Below, piece by piece: positions 1-11,179 of a DNA stretch of 64,000 bases (positions are counted from its first letter, which is position 1; every line of letters begins with the position of its first letter). Source of the stretch: Voacanga thouarsii (lineage: Eukaryota > Streptophyta > Magnoliopsida > Gentianales > Apocynaceae); the NCBI GenBank assembly GCA_026120185.1, contig JANUWF010002207.1, forward strand, positions 124,001 through 188,000. The letters are read 5' to 3'. The position numbers and the translations under genes were made by a program. The notes below the pieces were generated by a model that saw only the letters and a program-made list of their open reading frames with translations, was not told where the DNA came from and did no database searches.

Positions 1-1838
1 CATCCTAAGGAGTAGAAGGTACTAGTTAGTACTAATGCTAGATACTTAGAGGATGATCAAAGTACTTTCACGAAAGGTTCAATTAGGTTGGAACTGGAGG
101 AGAAGTTATCTTCGGAAGCAACTTCTTTTAACCCGATTGTGGAACAAGAAGAGGCACAACCTCAAGAGCCTATACATATAGAGTCTCGTCGTAGTGGGAG
201 AGTGTCTAGGGTTCTAGAGAGATGGACTGGAAAAGCTTTCGATCTGGTCTCTGACCATCAGGAACAAGACCCCCCTAGATACGAGGACACTATTGCTGAT
301 ACCGATACAAATCTGTGGCATGAAGTAATGAAAGTTTAGATTGAGTTTATGTATCTCAATCAAGCTTGGGATCTTGTAGCTTTACCTGAAGGGATAAAAC
401 CCATAAGGTGTAAGTGGGTATACAAGAGAAAGAGGGAAGTAGATGGGAAGGTGGAAACCTTCAAAGCTAGGCTTGTGACGAAAGGGTATACTCAGAAAGA
501 GGGAATCGACTAAGTGGAAACATTTTCCCCGGTAGCCATACTTAAGTCCATCCGTATCCTCCTTGCTATCGCATGTCATTTTAACTATAAGATATGGTAA
601 ATGGATGTCAAGACAACATTTTTAAATGGCCATCTTAGCGAAGACATCTATATGTCCCAACCAGAAGGCTTTATTGCTAAAGGCCAAGAGCATATGGTTT
701 GCAAGCTTAAGAAGTCCATTTATGAACTTAAACAGGCATCAAGAGCATGAAACATTCATTTGATAAGACTATAAAGTCTTATGGTTTTGTTCAAAACGAG
801 GATGAACCATGCGTGTACAAGAAACTAGAAGGCATTCATGTGGTTTTTCTTGTCTTGTATGTGGATGACATTCTACTAATTGGAAATGATGTAGGGTCAT
901 TTTCATCTACAAAGGTTTAACTGTGTAGTCAATTCAGTATGAAGGACTTAGGAGAAGCCAGCATATTCTTAGGATTTGACTTCTTAGAAATAGGAAGCAA
1001 AGAATGTTAGGATTATCCTAAGCAGTATACATTGATAAGATACTGGCCAGGTATAGCATAGACTCATGCAAGGGAGCTCCAATTCCTTGCAGACTTAGGT
1101 TGTCACTTTCTTCAAGGGACTGTCCTAAGTCTAAAGAAGAAAAGGACAGAATGAGTAGGATTTCCTACGTTTCGGCTGTGAGAAGTCTCATGTACGCCAT
1201 GATGTGTACTAGGCCAGATCTACTTTGTCGTAGGCTCGGTTAGTAGATATCAGTCAAACCCTGGGGAGGTTCATTGGAAAGCTGTAAAACATATACTCAA
1301 ATACCTCAAAGGGACGAGAGATTATATGCTGGTTTACAAGGCTGATGACTTGGTTCCTACAGGATACACAGACTTTGACTTCCAGGAAGATAAGGATGAG
1401 AGAAAATTCACTAGTGGATATATCTTTACCTTTTCTGGAGGAGCTATTTCATAGAGGAGTATCAAGCAATCTTGCATTACTGACTCAACCATGGAAGCTG
1501 AGTATGTGGTAGCTACGGAGGCATCTAAGGAAGCAGTCTAGCTCCAGAAGTTCCTTTTAGAACTTGGAGTCGTGCCATACATGAACAGGCCGATTGTGAT
1601 GTATTGCGACAACACTGGAGCAGTATCACAATCAAAAGAACCTCAAAACAACAAGAATGGGAAGCATATCGAGAGGAATTACCACATAATACGGGATTTG
1701 AACCAGAGACGGAAAGTCATAGTGGAACATATTTCCTCCGTAAACAATCTAGCAAATCCATTCACCAAGCCTTTTGCTAAAAGAGTCTTTAAGAGACACT
1801 TAGACGCCATAGAGGTGGGCACCTACAGATTTACTTAG
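1..1838 (+). pseudogene. Copia-1 pol remnant: linker, reverse transcriptase, RNase H
   Basis: Positions 88-336 encode a charged linker with RRSGRVSRVLERW, typical of the stretch between copia integrase and RT. RT follows from about 380 (GIKPIRCKWVYKRK, then KARLVTKGYTQKEGID). The catalytic YVDD box is intact at 858-869 (LYVDDILLIGND). RNase H begins near 1365 with YTDFDF, followed by MEAEY near 1492 and YCDNTGA near 1602, so its acidic residues survive. The open stretch 1572-1838 is the C-terminal part of RNase H and ends shortly before the polypurine tract. Damage: a stop after GID at about 510, a frameshift near 745, stops near 920, 1005 and 1450. It would have made cDNA from the element's RNA in virus-like particles; it cannot now. 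Confidence 0.9.
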
Positions 1839-1849
1839 TCTTAGAGTGC

Positions 1850-1862
1850 AAGTGGGAGATTT
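1850..1862 (+). promoter_or_regulatory. Polypurine tract of Copia-1
   Basis: The sequence AAGTGGGAGATTTT lies directly before the LTR and 10 bp after the pol stop. This is the usual plus-strand primer of plant copia elements (AAGTGGGAGATTGT). The TG that should start the LTR has mutated to TT. Confidence 0.8.
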
Positions 1863-3299
1863 TTGGGATGTATGCCCTCTTAGGCTGTGTTTTTTATGTA
1901 AAAAAAATCGAATCTTTTAATAAAAAAATTTATTTTTAGAAATTATTTGTGAATTTACAATTTTATATATGCACAATTACGTTTGGAAAAGCCCATTGTG
2001 TTTAAGTAAGTGGTCCATGTGAATGGAGGTCTTTCACAATAAGGTATGGATCATGGGTTATTTGACACATAAACTTTTGTTCTTAACCAATTGATGAGAA
2101 TGAGAATCTCATCATATCTAGGTTATTATGTTATGAATTCTAAATGGGGAATGGCTTACCTTTAACCAGTGAGTAGTCCACTAACTTCATGACATAAGCA
2201 TATTTTGAATACGTAGAACAGGAGCTGTAGTAGTGGTTTGTAAAAGTACTATATGGTAGAAACCTAGACTACTACGGCTACAGCATGGACTAGTACTCTA
2301 TGACTTGGGTATGAGTTGCTGGTCTAACGAAGCTGGAAGTATATGCTTTGATATACTATAGTTAAGGTTCTATCATAGGGCCAAATATACTTGTATGTTG
2401 GGCATGTGTGACTAGTTAGTTAAGACAAACTTGTACAAGATAGTTTCTATACTATATCGCCTCTTGTGATTGTCTGAATGATCTAAATATCTCGGGCCCT
2501 GGGAAACATGATTTGGATGTTTGCTTTAGGGTAGCTCCCTTGGAAAGCGAAAACAATCCAGGAAGTCGTGGATCATTCGACTAGTGGCCTAAGGATCGTA
2601 GATGTCATTTGAAGAGGTGTTAGTACACTTCTTCCTTTCTGAATGTACGACAATGTATAAAGAGGTATTTTAGTCATTACACCTATAGGTCGGAGACTTT
2701 GCTAACACAGCACTGTCCTTGAGGTCAATATTTTTTTATGATGATATTAGGAAATATGTAAAATGCAAAATACAGCTATTTATACGGCAAGGGTATTTTG
2801 GTCATTTTAGTAAATAACACGGTGTGTCTTTTGGTCCCCAGTATAGACCGTGAGTCCTAATTAAATACAGTCTAAGAAATTGATCTTAAATTAAATGGAA
2901 TTTATTTTATTTAAGTAGCCTAATTTAATTATTGGGCTAAAATAAAATAAACGTTCATGGAGAGAGAGAATTAATTAAATTAGTTTAGTAGGTTAATTAA
3001 TTATTCAGGGCTTTGGCCCAGTTTGAATAATTAGGGATTAACCTGGGACTAAACTGATGTAGACTTATTTAATTAGACTGGTTTATTTGGGTTGGAAAAA
3101 TTAATTATTTGTTGGGGCATTAAGTTGGTTCTAACTAGAATAATTCATTAAGCCCAAAAGGTTAAACTAAGAGTCCAATGGCCCAATTCAGTTTAACCTA
3201 TGGTTTTTATTTAGGTTAAATAGGAGGATTGGAAACAATGTTGTTGCTACAGAATACACAATCTAAGAGACGGTTTCTTCTTTGTGGAAAAGGCCAAGC

Positions 3300-3360
<61 letters not shown>

Positions 3361-3726
3361 GAAAATTCCCTAGCCTGTTAGTTGTTCACCAAACGATAGT
3401 TAGGCAGGCCATATACTGGAAGACTGAGAGTTCGAAGTTCACATACATGCAAAGATGGAGTAGGAGGCTTGCAGGAATCGCACCAGAGGCTTCCACCAAC
3501 ACACCTACCTCAGTTGTGCACGTTCCGATCCAACCACCTTTGAGAACCAGAAAGAGAGGTAAAATTTTTAAAACCTTCGGATTGGGACAAAGCATATCGG
3601 GTGTTGGCTAGGGCTACCGGTGTCGGCGCCGTCCCTGCCCTAGAATCCCCCGTTCCTATGTTTTTTCAATTTTTTTATGTTCGCTTCCGCTGCGTGCCCT
3701 GTGTGTTTTCGCTTTCCATGCCTTCA
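1862..3726 (+). repeat. 3' LTR of Copia-1 (about 1.87 kb)
   Basis: The LTR starts at the polypurine tract and is matched by a second copy from 4063: both have TGTATGC(C/T)CTCTTAG, TTAGAAATTATTTGTGAATT, and CCCATTGTGTTTAAGTA. The end at 3726 is inferred from CCTTCA aligned with AGCTTCA before the primer site of the next element, so it is uncertain by tens of bases. It contains a 58-bp TC microsatellite at 3301-3358. Confidence 0.7.
3301..3358 (+). repeat. (TC)29 microsatellite in the Copia-1 LTR
   Basis: This is an uninterrupted TC dinucleotide run of 58 bp. The ORF that reads through it (an SLSLSL repeat) is only a translation of the microsatellite. CT-rich runs are also present in the chromovirus LTRs of this window. 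Confidence 0.97.
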
Positions 3727-4062
3727 AATACAAAGTCACGTCACTTGTCTTTGAATTCTTGAACTCCTTGTGCTATTATTACGTTGAGAGAGTTAATTTT
3801 GTATCAAAATTATATCCTTAGGGTTGTGATAGCATCTTAATATTTAAAAATCCTTCATTTGAGTAGTTGCCAACCAAGTGTTTGATGAAAGGCCTAAGTG
3901 ACTTTACAATTCATTGTATGAGTTCTTAGCTTATATCTTCCACTTCTAATTGACTTTATTGATTTATTTCTTATTATTGGTATGTTGAATACTTAGTTTT
4001 AAATCTTCTTGAGATACTTGGAAGTGATTTGAACTTGTCTATCCCTGAATCCTTGTTGTTTT
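3727..4062. other. 336-bp spacer between two copia LTRs, nothing recognised
   Basis: AT-rich sequence between the end of the Copia-1 LTR and the start of the next copia LTR. It has no primer site at its left end and no ORF of note. It may be host DNA between two independent insertions or a decayed transposon piece. Confidence 0.5.
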
Positions 4063-5963
4063 TGTTGCAATGTATGCTCTCTTAGACTAGGTTTCTGATA
4101 TAATTTTGACTTGTATTACTAAAAGTATTATTATTAGAAATTATTTGTGAATTCTTCTATATTTTTGTGCACAATTTTCGTTGAAAAAAACCCATTGTGT
4201 TTAAGTATGTGGTTCATGTGAATAGAGATCGCTCACAGTAAGATATGGACCATGGGCTACTTAACATATAAACTATTGTTCCTAACGAAATGATGAAAAT
4301 GGGAATCTCATCATGGTAATGTTATTATGCTATGAATTATAAATGGGGAATGGCTTACCTTTAGCTAATAAGTAATCTTCTCATTTTATAACACAAGTGT
4401 GTTTCGAAAACGTAGAACTAGACCTGTAGTAGTGATTTCTAAAAGTATTATGTGGTAGAAACCTAGACTCTACTGGTACGGCGTGGACTTTACTCTATAG
4501 CTTGAGTATAAGTTGGTGGTCTGATGAAGCTAGAAGCGTATGCTTTGATTATAGTTAAGGTTCTGTTGTAGGACCAATAAACTTATATATTGGGTATATG
4601 TATATAGTTAGTTAAGTGATGCATAAATTTTAGGTGCATAAAAATCATTAAAATTAAATCCATCGTATAAAAATCATCAAATTTAAATCCATCCCACAGT
4701 CATATTTTAATTAAAACATTTATCCAAAAACACACATACAAGCAAGTACACTCATCGCAAGCATAGCATAGAAAATTAATGAGTATCGATCCTCAAAGGA
4801 ATATATACATACTAATTACTTTTCATTCATTGTTTAACCAACAAAATAAAGTGATAAAATAACAAAAAGAAAAATAAAGAAATATATACAACTCAAGGAT
4901 GTGAAAATATGCAATTTAGACAAAAGCTCTTAAAAACATGATAATGAATCACTTAGTCAATATCATAATCAAATATTATCTTGGCCTTACGAATGATATA
5001 ATATAGACCCACTTTGTTTGTAATCCTTGGAATCACTATCTTCTAGTTAAACTAGTGAGCATTTTATGTCTCAACCAATTTACCCAAAAGATGTATTAAA
5101 ATCATTCCTCATATAAACCCCTATATTCTAGGTGATTTAGAATATGCAATTAATCAATGAATCCATATTCTAGCAATCATCAAGCAATCTTTTATTACTC
5201 AAGTTCTTTAAGAATTAACCCTTTTTCAAGCAAGTTAAGAGATAAAGAATACGAAATTAATTAATTGAGGTCATTACCAACCCCTTTTTCAAGCTAGTCA
5301 ATAATTAAAAATGATCAACCAAGTCTGTAAGAAAAATACGTAATCAAATACCAAGATGAAGAATAAATTGGTCACAAGGCTAAATTACTCAATCAGGAAT
5401 CCCAAAAAATAAGGTCGCATTACAATGAAAACATTGAATACATATTGAATACATAATATATTAAATACATAAATGTAAAATAAAGCACTCATTGACAACC
5501 CTCATTCTTCTTCCTTGAAAACTCTCTTGAACAACCCTCATTGATTTGGTGAATTCCTCATTCAATGAGTGATTTTCTAATTTGATCCTTCAATTCATCT
5601 TCTTGTCTTGTGTTTTTCTCATTTTAATAGGCTTCCAAGATGCTAAAATTCTTCCCCTAAGAGTTCTGGGCCGAGTAGAGATTGGAAAATACCAAAAGTC
5701 TTGGAATTTGCAAATTTCTCACAAAAATTAGAAAGCTTGCCAACTTTACACAGAACGTAGCCGGAGCCAGCTTGGTCCAAAGACATCTTCCAGGCATGAG
5801 GAACTCCCAGTGGTTTCATCATCCACTCTAACACCAAAAACAACATTCAAATACGGAGGTATTAAATTTTAAAAGTTTCTCCGCTGTGTGTTCTACATCG
5901 TTGTTAGTTTTCTGGCTTCATTTCTTGCCAGCGTGCATGGTCTCTATTGTTTTCATAGCTTCA
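4063..5963 (+). repeat. Second copia LTR (5' LTR), interrupted
   Basis: 4063-4619 matches the first ~560 bp of the Copia-1 LTR in the same orientation (start TGTTGCAATGTATGCTCTC). It breaks at AGTTAGTTAAG and a reversed E-family LTR follows. LTR sequence seems to resume near 5858 (TTTCTCCGCTGTGTGTTC) and ends at 5963 with AGCTTCA just before a primer site. About 1.2 kb of the LTR middle is missing, so this is a replacement or a deletion with insertion, not a clean insertion. The left part is secure; the right part rests on weak similarity plus the primer site. Confidence 0.65.
4620..5857 (-). repeat. Reversed LTR of the E family (solo or truncated)
   Basis: Read on the minus strand this matches the E-family LTRs at 12871, 17623 and 31513. 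Shared blocks include the end TGCATCA (here TGATGCAT at 4620), the segment with AGTACACTCATCGC, the 'atcgatcctcaa(a)gga' block, and the region with ATCACTCATTGAATGAGG. The match is clearly more diverged than the other E LTRs. The LTR start (TGATAGG) is not found at the right edge, so about 200 bp are missing. The minus-strand ORF 5643-5846 lies in it and has no recognisable product. Confidence 0.7.
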
Positions 5964-5965
5964 AT

Positions 5966-5977
5966 TAGTATCAGAGT
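5966..5977 (+). promoter_or_regulatory. Degenerate tRNA-iMet primer binding site of the second copia element
   Basis: TAGTATCAGAGT lies 3 nt after the LTR end. The usual plant site for initiator methionine tRNA is TGGTATCAGAGC; two of twelve positions differ. Its position fixes the preceding LTR as a 5' LTR. Confidence 0.6.
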
Positions 5978-7433
5978 GTGAAGCTTTGAATAGCTTAGGA
6001 AGCATGTCTGTTAGTTATTAAAATGGGCCAGATAAATGTGAGATTTAAAGCTTGTGATCCTTCACTGTTTTGGTACATGATAGAGCTCTGTACACTTCAC
6101 GGTTCAGGTTTAGGAAGCCTTGTAAATATAATGTTTTTGGTTAGTGATCATGTAAACAAAATTTTAAACAGTATTGGCGGATGTGGTTTTTGTTTTTGTT
6201 GAAAATCTATAACAAGAAAGCTGCCTAAGGTAGTCATGAAATGAAGTTTTAGAGCTTCTGGAGAAAATCACAGAAGAAAACAAAAAAAAAAAAAAAAAAG
6301 AAAGAAATATCAAGCCACCAAGTTGCCAGCTCGAGTTGAGCTAACCAGCAATGGCTCTGTGCGAGAGGAGCTGAGTGGCGGCTCAAGAGTTGCAGCAAGG
6401 GATAAGTCGATCCTCGGCTTAGCAGTTTTAGCTTGCATCCTGGGCAGGATACGATGCGGTCACAACAATGACCGTGTGCTGGGGCAAAGGCTGCCTATGG
6501 GTGGTGCCCACAAGTCATGGACCATAGGTCTGCCCATTGGCCATGATCCAACGCAGTGGGTGCACAAGAACAGAGGAAAAAAATAAAATTTTCCTTATTT
6601 TTTTGGGGATATTTCGTTTTGGATTTTTGGTCCCATGCCAAGCAAAGTTAATTTTTTGCAATAGTTAATATTCTTCGAATATTTTGCATTAAAAATAATA
6701 GTAAAAGATTTTAGGACTAAGCAAGACCATTAAATAATTTAATTTAGTTTAAATCTACTATTTGAGTACTCAGGTTTAAAAATATAAAATCATGAAAACG
6801 TTTACAGTTTTCTAGCATGTTATTTATTTAAATTCCTATGTGCACATTTTATCAAAGACCAAAGTCTTTGGAAAATTTTATTTGACAAGGAAAAATATTT
6901 TTCTTAAATTAAATGGTTAATTTTATCTTAAACAAAAATTAATCCTTAGTTATTTTCTTAAAAGTTTTTATCCTTGACATAGAAAATATTTTGGACTTAG
7001 AAATATTTTGTAAGTTAAAATGGAAAATCATTTTAATTCATTTTTACAAAGAAAAATTATTTTTGTCAAATAAACACTTGAGATCAAAATCTCTAGAAAA
7101 TTTTAAATGGAATAATTTTTTAAATAATTAAGTTTTTAAGTTAAATAAAATTAATCAATGAGGAAATTTTTTCAAAGGGTATAAACTTTGACATATAAAT
7201 TTTTATAGGTTTAGATTTTTTATTTTTTAGTTAAAAGAGAACTTAATTGAAATTTTTCAAAGGAAATTTTTTCGAGAAAACCCTTATTTTAAAAATTAAG
7301 TGGGAGAGGGGTTCTAATTGCCCCATGACTTCCATCACAATTTTCATAAGAGATCATGGGTCTTCTCGCGTCACATTGGGAGTGAACCCGTATAGGATAG
7401 AGATACTACAAGAATCTAGAACTAATGGAAGAA
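5978..7433 (+). other. Copia leader/internal remnant of unclear content, with a GC-rich island
   Basis: This stretch follows the primer site and ends where a reversed T2 LTR cuts in at 7434. I see no gag or pol motif. 5978-6281 is AT-rich leader-like sequence. An 18-A run lies at 6282-6299, followed by a GC-rich island at about 6320-6585 with an 87-codon open frame; that frame opens with TTG rather than ATG, so it is probably not a gene. 6590-7300 is very AT-rich with many AAATTTT-type strings. Position suggests the untranslated leader of the copia element, but that is inference. Confidence 0.4.
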
Positions 7434-9626
7434 TGTAACACCCCATAACCTAGGCCCAACAGGGCTGGGGATGTCGCCCCGTCCAAAGGATAAGGGGTCT
7501 TTATAACAAGCTCACAAAAGCGAAAATAAAAAAAATATATTTTTTAAAATTGAACTTATTACAACCCAAAAATTTAGGAACAAATCCAAAATAAATTGAT
7601 TACTACCATCTCTCAAAACAACACATAAAATAAATAACATAAAGTCTTCAAAGCAGGCAATAAATCTAGCTACTCATCTCCACAACATGATCGACCTGAA
7701 ATCATGTCATAAAGGCCGATGAGATAAAAATCTTAGTATGCCTGTGTGTGTTTTAAGTATTTTAGGTAAAACAGTTCATGTATGCAAGTTGTAAAAATTG
7801 TACAAGAAAAAGTGCTGGCAAGCAATAAATAAGGTTAAAAATAAAGAGTGGCGTTTTACTTTTCAAACCATACATGTGCATAATAAATACAACCACTCAA
7901 ATAGGTAGCCATGGGATACCACACATTAGGCCCCATAACCATATAACGGTCAGAATGCCACACTTTGTGCAGACTGACAAAAGGTAGGTGATCGGCCTAC
8001 TAGGTGAGATACTCCTCCTTCTCTACACCCAAACTTACCGGTTGTCCACTCCGGAAACACACAATCCGCATGACTGAAACTTGCTAGCTCAGACCGGCAT
8101 GACCTATTGGACTAGCATCCTATCTGGAAAGGACTCACCCCTCTAAGGTGGCCACCTACTGAAAGACTTACCCTAACCCTTCAAAGACTAGTTCTAGTAG
8201 TCTACCCTTATTGAGTACTCAATAATGATTGTCCCACTTGGGAAAACCTGATAATACATCGCTTTATTTGACAATAGCAATTAAGGATTTCTAAAATTCG
8301 TGCCAAAGTTAGTTTTTAGAAAGAGTTTAGTGTTCGTGTAAAACTGCTTGTTTGAATTTCAAACGATTTGTTTGATTGAAACAAGAAAAGAAACAGTCCT
8401 TAATTGGCTTTACAAAATGAGTGTGCCATACACATCGTGTTTGGCTTCTCATAGAAACCTTTTGTCTTCGAATAAGTTTATGCAGAGGCTTACTTGATCC
8501 TTTGCTTGATCAAATTCAAAAGTCTTCCAAAGCTGACCTAACCCCGCCTGGGGTAAATGCAAGTCATAAGGTTATACTCAAGCTATATTCGCTTACATAA
8601 ATAATTCTAATTCAACTTATTACAATCATGACCCTAATGTCCAAAGCTTTAAGGCTAGACGATGAAGGGTTTTATAAAATAAGACTAGCTTGATAAGTTA
8701 AAATAACTAGGGATTGTAAAGTAATTACTAATAAGTTACAGGTTCAAATAATAAATCTTGAGTATTGTTATTAAGAAATAAACTAGGGTTTAATTATTGA
8801 AGGGTCCTAAGTCCTAGTTGATATTAACAAATGGTAATTCTTAAGTAGTATTATTAAAGTAAATATTAAATTATTACTAATCTCTTAATTGATACTTAGT
8901 AAATAATTAATAATAAAAAAAATTATCAAGTTTTGATTAATAGATATCAAATAAATATAAAGAGTATTTATGAATATATGGTCTACAAGGTCATTATTAT
9001 TTTACTTATTTATATCTTTATTTATATATTATTTTTAATAGGAGATATAATTTATTTGGCTAATAAAATATCACTATTTCATTTAGTACTCCAATTCCAA
9101 AACTTCCTAAGAATTTCAAAATCTTTGAAGGAAAAACATAGTAATAATTTTAATTGGGGTAATAAAATTTGCTAATCAAAATAGCCTAGGATCAACAAGG
9201 TTATGATCATAATTTTCCTATTGCTAGCAAAATTCATGAGCACATACTCCAATATCAATCAACAAACTATTCTATTCATGAACAAATGCTTAAATCCATA
9301 CCTACTATCACATGATCAAATCCCTACTAAGTATAATCATAGTCACTGCTTCAATGAAAATAAGGACATAATATCCTATTCACCAAAGGTGACATAACAT
9401 TTTAGCTTGCTTAAACATTTATAATTTCTTAAGACATGATGAACATGCATCGATTCCCAAGGAAATTCATAATGCTTAACCATGATCAATCATTCTCATG
9501 CTCCAATCTCAACCCCTTTATACATATGCATATACTCAATCCCCCAATCATATTCTATCCTCTTTATCAACAACCAAGAGACATGAATCCAGAATTCAAA
9601 AGAATGGTTAAAGAAAATACTTGGTT
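7434..9626 (-). repeat. Partial reversed LTR of the T2 chromovirus family
   Basis: The + strand starts TGTAACACCCC, the reverse complement of the GGTGTTACA end of the T2/T3 LTRs. The hairpin block near the LTR end (CCCCGTCC...AAGGGG at 7474-7498), the palindrome TTGAGTACTCAA (8211-8222) and the splice-acceptor-like TTTCAG|G (7696-7697 in reverse) are all present. It covers roughly the last 2.2 kb of a 4.28 kb LTR. It stops at about 9626, at the point equal to 35840 in the solo LTR, where E1 sequence begins. The small open frames at 8933, 9203 and 9436 are reverse readings of LTR sequence. Confidence 0.85.
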
Positions 9627-10215
9627 GATGAGGATTGGATAATTAAAGGTTAATTGATGAGCATTGGGTAATTAAAGGTTAGTTTATGTTTGCCAGACCA
9701 AGGATTCATTGATTAATTTCATGTTTTAAATTTGCCAGGCTAAGAAAATTTAATCAAGGATTGTGTTTAATGTGTCTTTTAGGCGAATTAGTTGAGACAG
9801 GGCAAGTGATGATAGTTTATCTAAAAGGTAGTGATTTCATGGATTGACCATAGAAGTGAATTTATCTTAATCCTTCATGATGCTAAGAGAATAGTTAGTT
9901 ATGATAATGGTTAGGTACTTCAAGATCATGTTTGTTAAAACAATGATTTAAGTTACATAATTCTCTATCATTGACATGTATATATTATATTATTTGATTT
10001 AATTTTTTTCTCTTAATTGATTCAGTTAAAGTATGAAAGAAAAGTGATTAATACATACTTGTTCCTTGAGGATCGACACTCGTTTGAATCCTATACTATG
10101 TTAATGATGAGTACGCTTGTTCATATGTGTAATTTGGGATTAATGTTTTAATTTAAGCTTGATTGGGAGTGTGCTTATTTTTATATGATTTTTATACCCA
10201 AATAAATACGCATTA
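9627..10215 (+). repeat. E1 5' LTR, truncated at its 5' side
   Basis: Matches the last ~590 bp of the E LTRs: the AATTAAAGGTTAATTGA block, GCCAGACCAAGGATTC, GATTAATTTCATGTTTTAAA, ACTTGTTCCTTGAGGATC, ending near GCATTA. It begins with a 29-bp tandem duplication (9627-9655 and 9656-9684) right at the junction with the reversed T2 LTR. About 930 bp of the LTR are lost. Confidence 0.85.
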
Positions 10216-10221
10216 AGTTTT

Positions 10222-10239
10222 TGGCACTGGTGCTGGGGA
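10222..10239 (+). promoter_or_regulatory. E1 primer binding site (tRNA-Asp type, degenerate)
   Basis: TGGCACTGGTGCTGGGGA compared with the usual Tat/Athila site TGGCGCCGTTGCCGGGGA: 14 of 18 positions agree. The same position in E2 (14423-14440) matches at other positions, so the ancestral site was probably the tRNA-Asp one. Confidence 0.75.
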
Positions 10240-10570
10240 ACAATATAATGAAAGCTTGGATTTTGTTGATTTAACCATGTAAATATGTAAATATGTATAT
10301 ATGTTCTTTGTGTAAATCGGTGTAATATCTTGTTGTTTGTAACATTGTATGACTTAATTGACTAACATACTTCATGTTGTACTGTAAATACCACTAACTT
10401 TTGTTTGTAAATAGTTTGAGAATGCGTATGTTTTTCTTTTCTTTATTTTTATATTTTTTGTTTTTAAATTTTGTTTATTTTCTTTTGTTATTTATTTATA
10501 TTTTATTTATGTATTGTTTTTATTTTTGCTTTGATTTTTGTTTTTCTTTGAGCGCGAGAGTGACATCATC

Positions 10571-11179
10571 ATGGACAACTACTTTTGGGCACACATTTAA
10601 AGGAGCTACAATGATGAGAATTTGGCAAAGTTGCAATCTCATATTAATGCTTTTTGTGAGATGTCACTTGAAGCCTCAATGCATTCTTTTGTCGCGAATT
10701 CAAATTCCTCCATTAAGTGGTGTAAAAAAGTATCCCAACGATTGAGCTATCAAAGAACACAACTAGCCAAGTTGGTTGAGGATGCCATAAAGGTCCATAT
10801 GTTTGAACAAGAGAATCTCCAAGGAAAGGAGAGAGGGTATGAGGGACAATTGCATGATGTGGAAAGGGAGGTATTCAATTATACCCTACGTGCTAATAAT
10901 TCTAATATTTTTTTATCACATGATTTTTTAGGTTCCCCTCAATTCTTAGAGAACAAGGGTCCAAAGGTTGATGTATTAAATTTATCATGCCTCAAGGAGT
11001 TGGATCTTTCAACGCTACATCATAAGAAGTCCTTGGAGGATAGTGGTCATTTCTACCCTTCACCCTATTCAAAGGGAGGTAACTTAGTTTTTGTAGATCA
11101 TGCCTTGAACAGTAAGGATTTTCTTGATCCCATCTTTGAGAACTCAGAGACCATGTTTAAAGGGTCATTTCAATTGTGA
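10571..11179 (+). pseudogene. E-family ORF, copy 1 (unknown function, possibly gag-derived)
   Basis: The frame starts with ATG at 10571 (MDNYFWAHI), has one stop at 10598-10600, and then runs open to 11179. It is the only long open frame shared with E2: stretches such as SFVAN(S/T)NSSI, SQRL..QR.QL and ELDLSTL recur at 14902-15240. The predicted protein is hydrophilic, helical in look, about 200 residues, with no zinc knuckle or catalytic motif I recognise. Similarity to E2 continues downstream (to about 11440) out of frame, so the original protein may have been nearer 280-300 residues. A gag-like packaging role fits the position after the primer site but is inference. The overlapping frame 10401-10745 is a shadow with low-complexity FLFL sequence. 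Confidence 0.55.

Larger units (their letters stand above)
1..3726 (+). mobile_element. Copia-1: 3' part of a Ty1/copia LTR retrotransposon (Angela/Tork-like)
   Basis: The window opens inside a copia polyprotein. The order is end of integrase/linker, reverse transcriptase, RNase H, polypurine tract, 3' LTR, which is the copia order (integrase before RT). The LTR starts with a GATGTATGCCCTCTTAGG-type sequence like the plant Angela group. Gag, protease and most of integrase lie outside the window. The reading frame has several stops and frameshifts, so the copy is dead. Lineage is inferred from motifs only. Confidence 0.85.

Noticed and set aside
3282..3611. 109-residue ORF with SLSLSL repeat
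   Set aside because: It is a translation of the TC microsatellite and LTR sequence; the same kind of frame occurs at 35598, 48848 and 62662.
3727..4062. Possible PPR gene fragment (KVFDERP can be read near 3875)
   Set aside because: Only a seven-residue string in an otherwise non-coding AT-rich stretch; no second repeat.
6323..6586. 87-residue ORF in the GC-rich island as a gene
   Set aside because: It opens with TTG, not ATG, has no recognisable motif, and lies in a retrotransposon leader.
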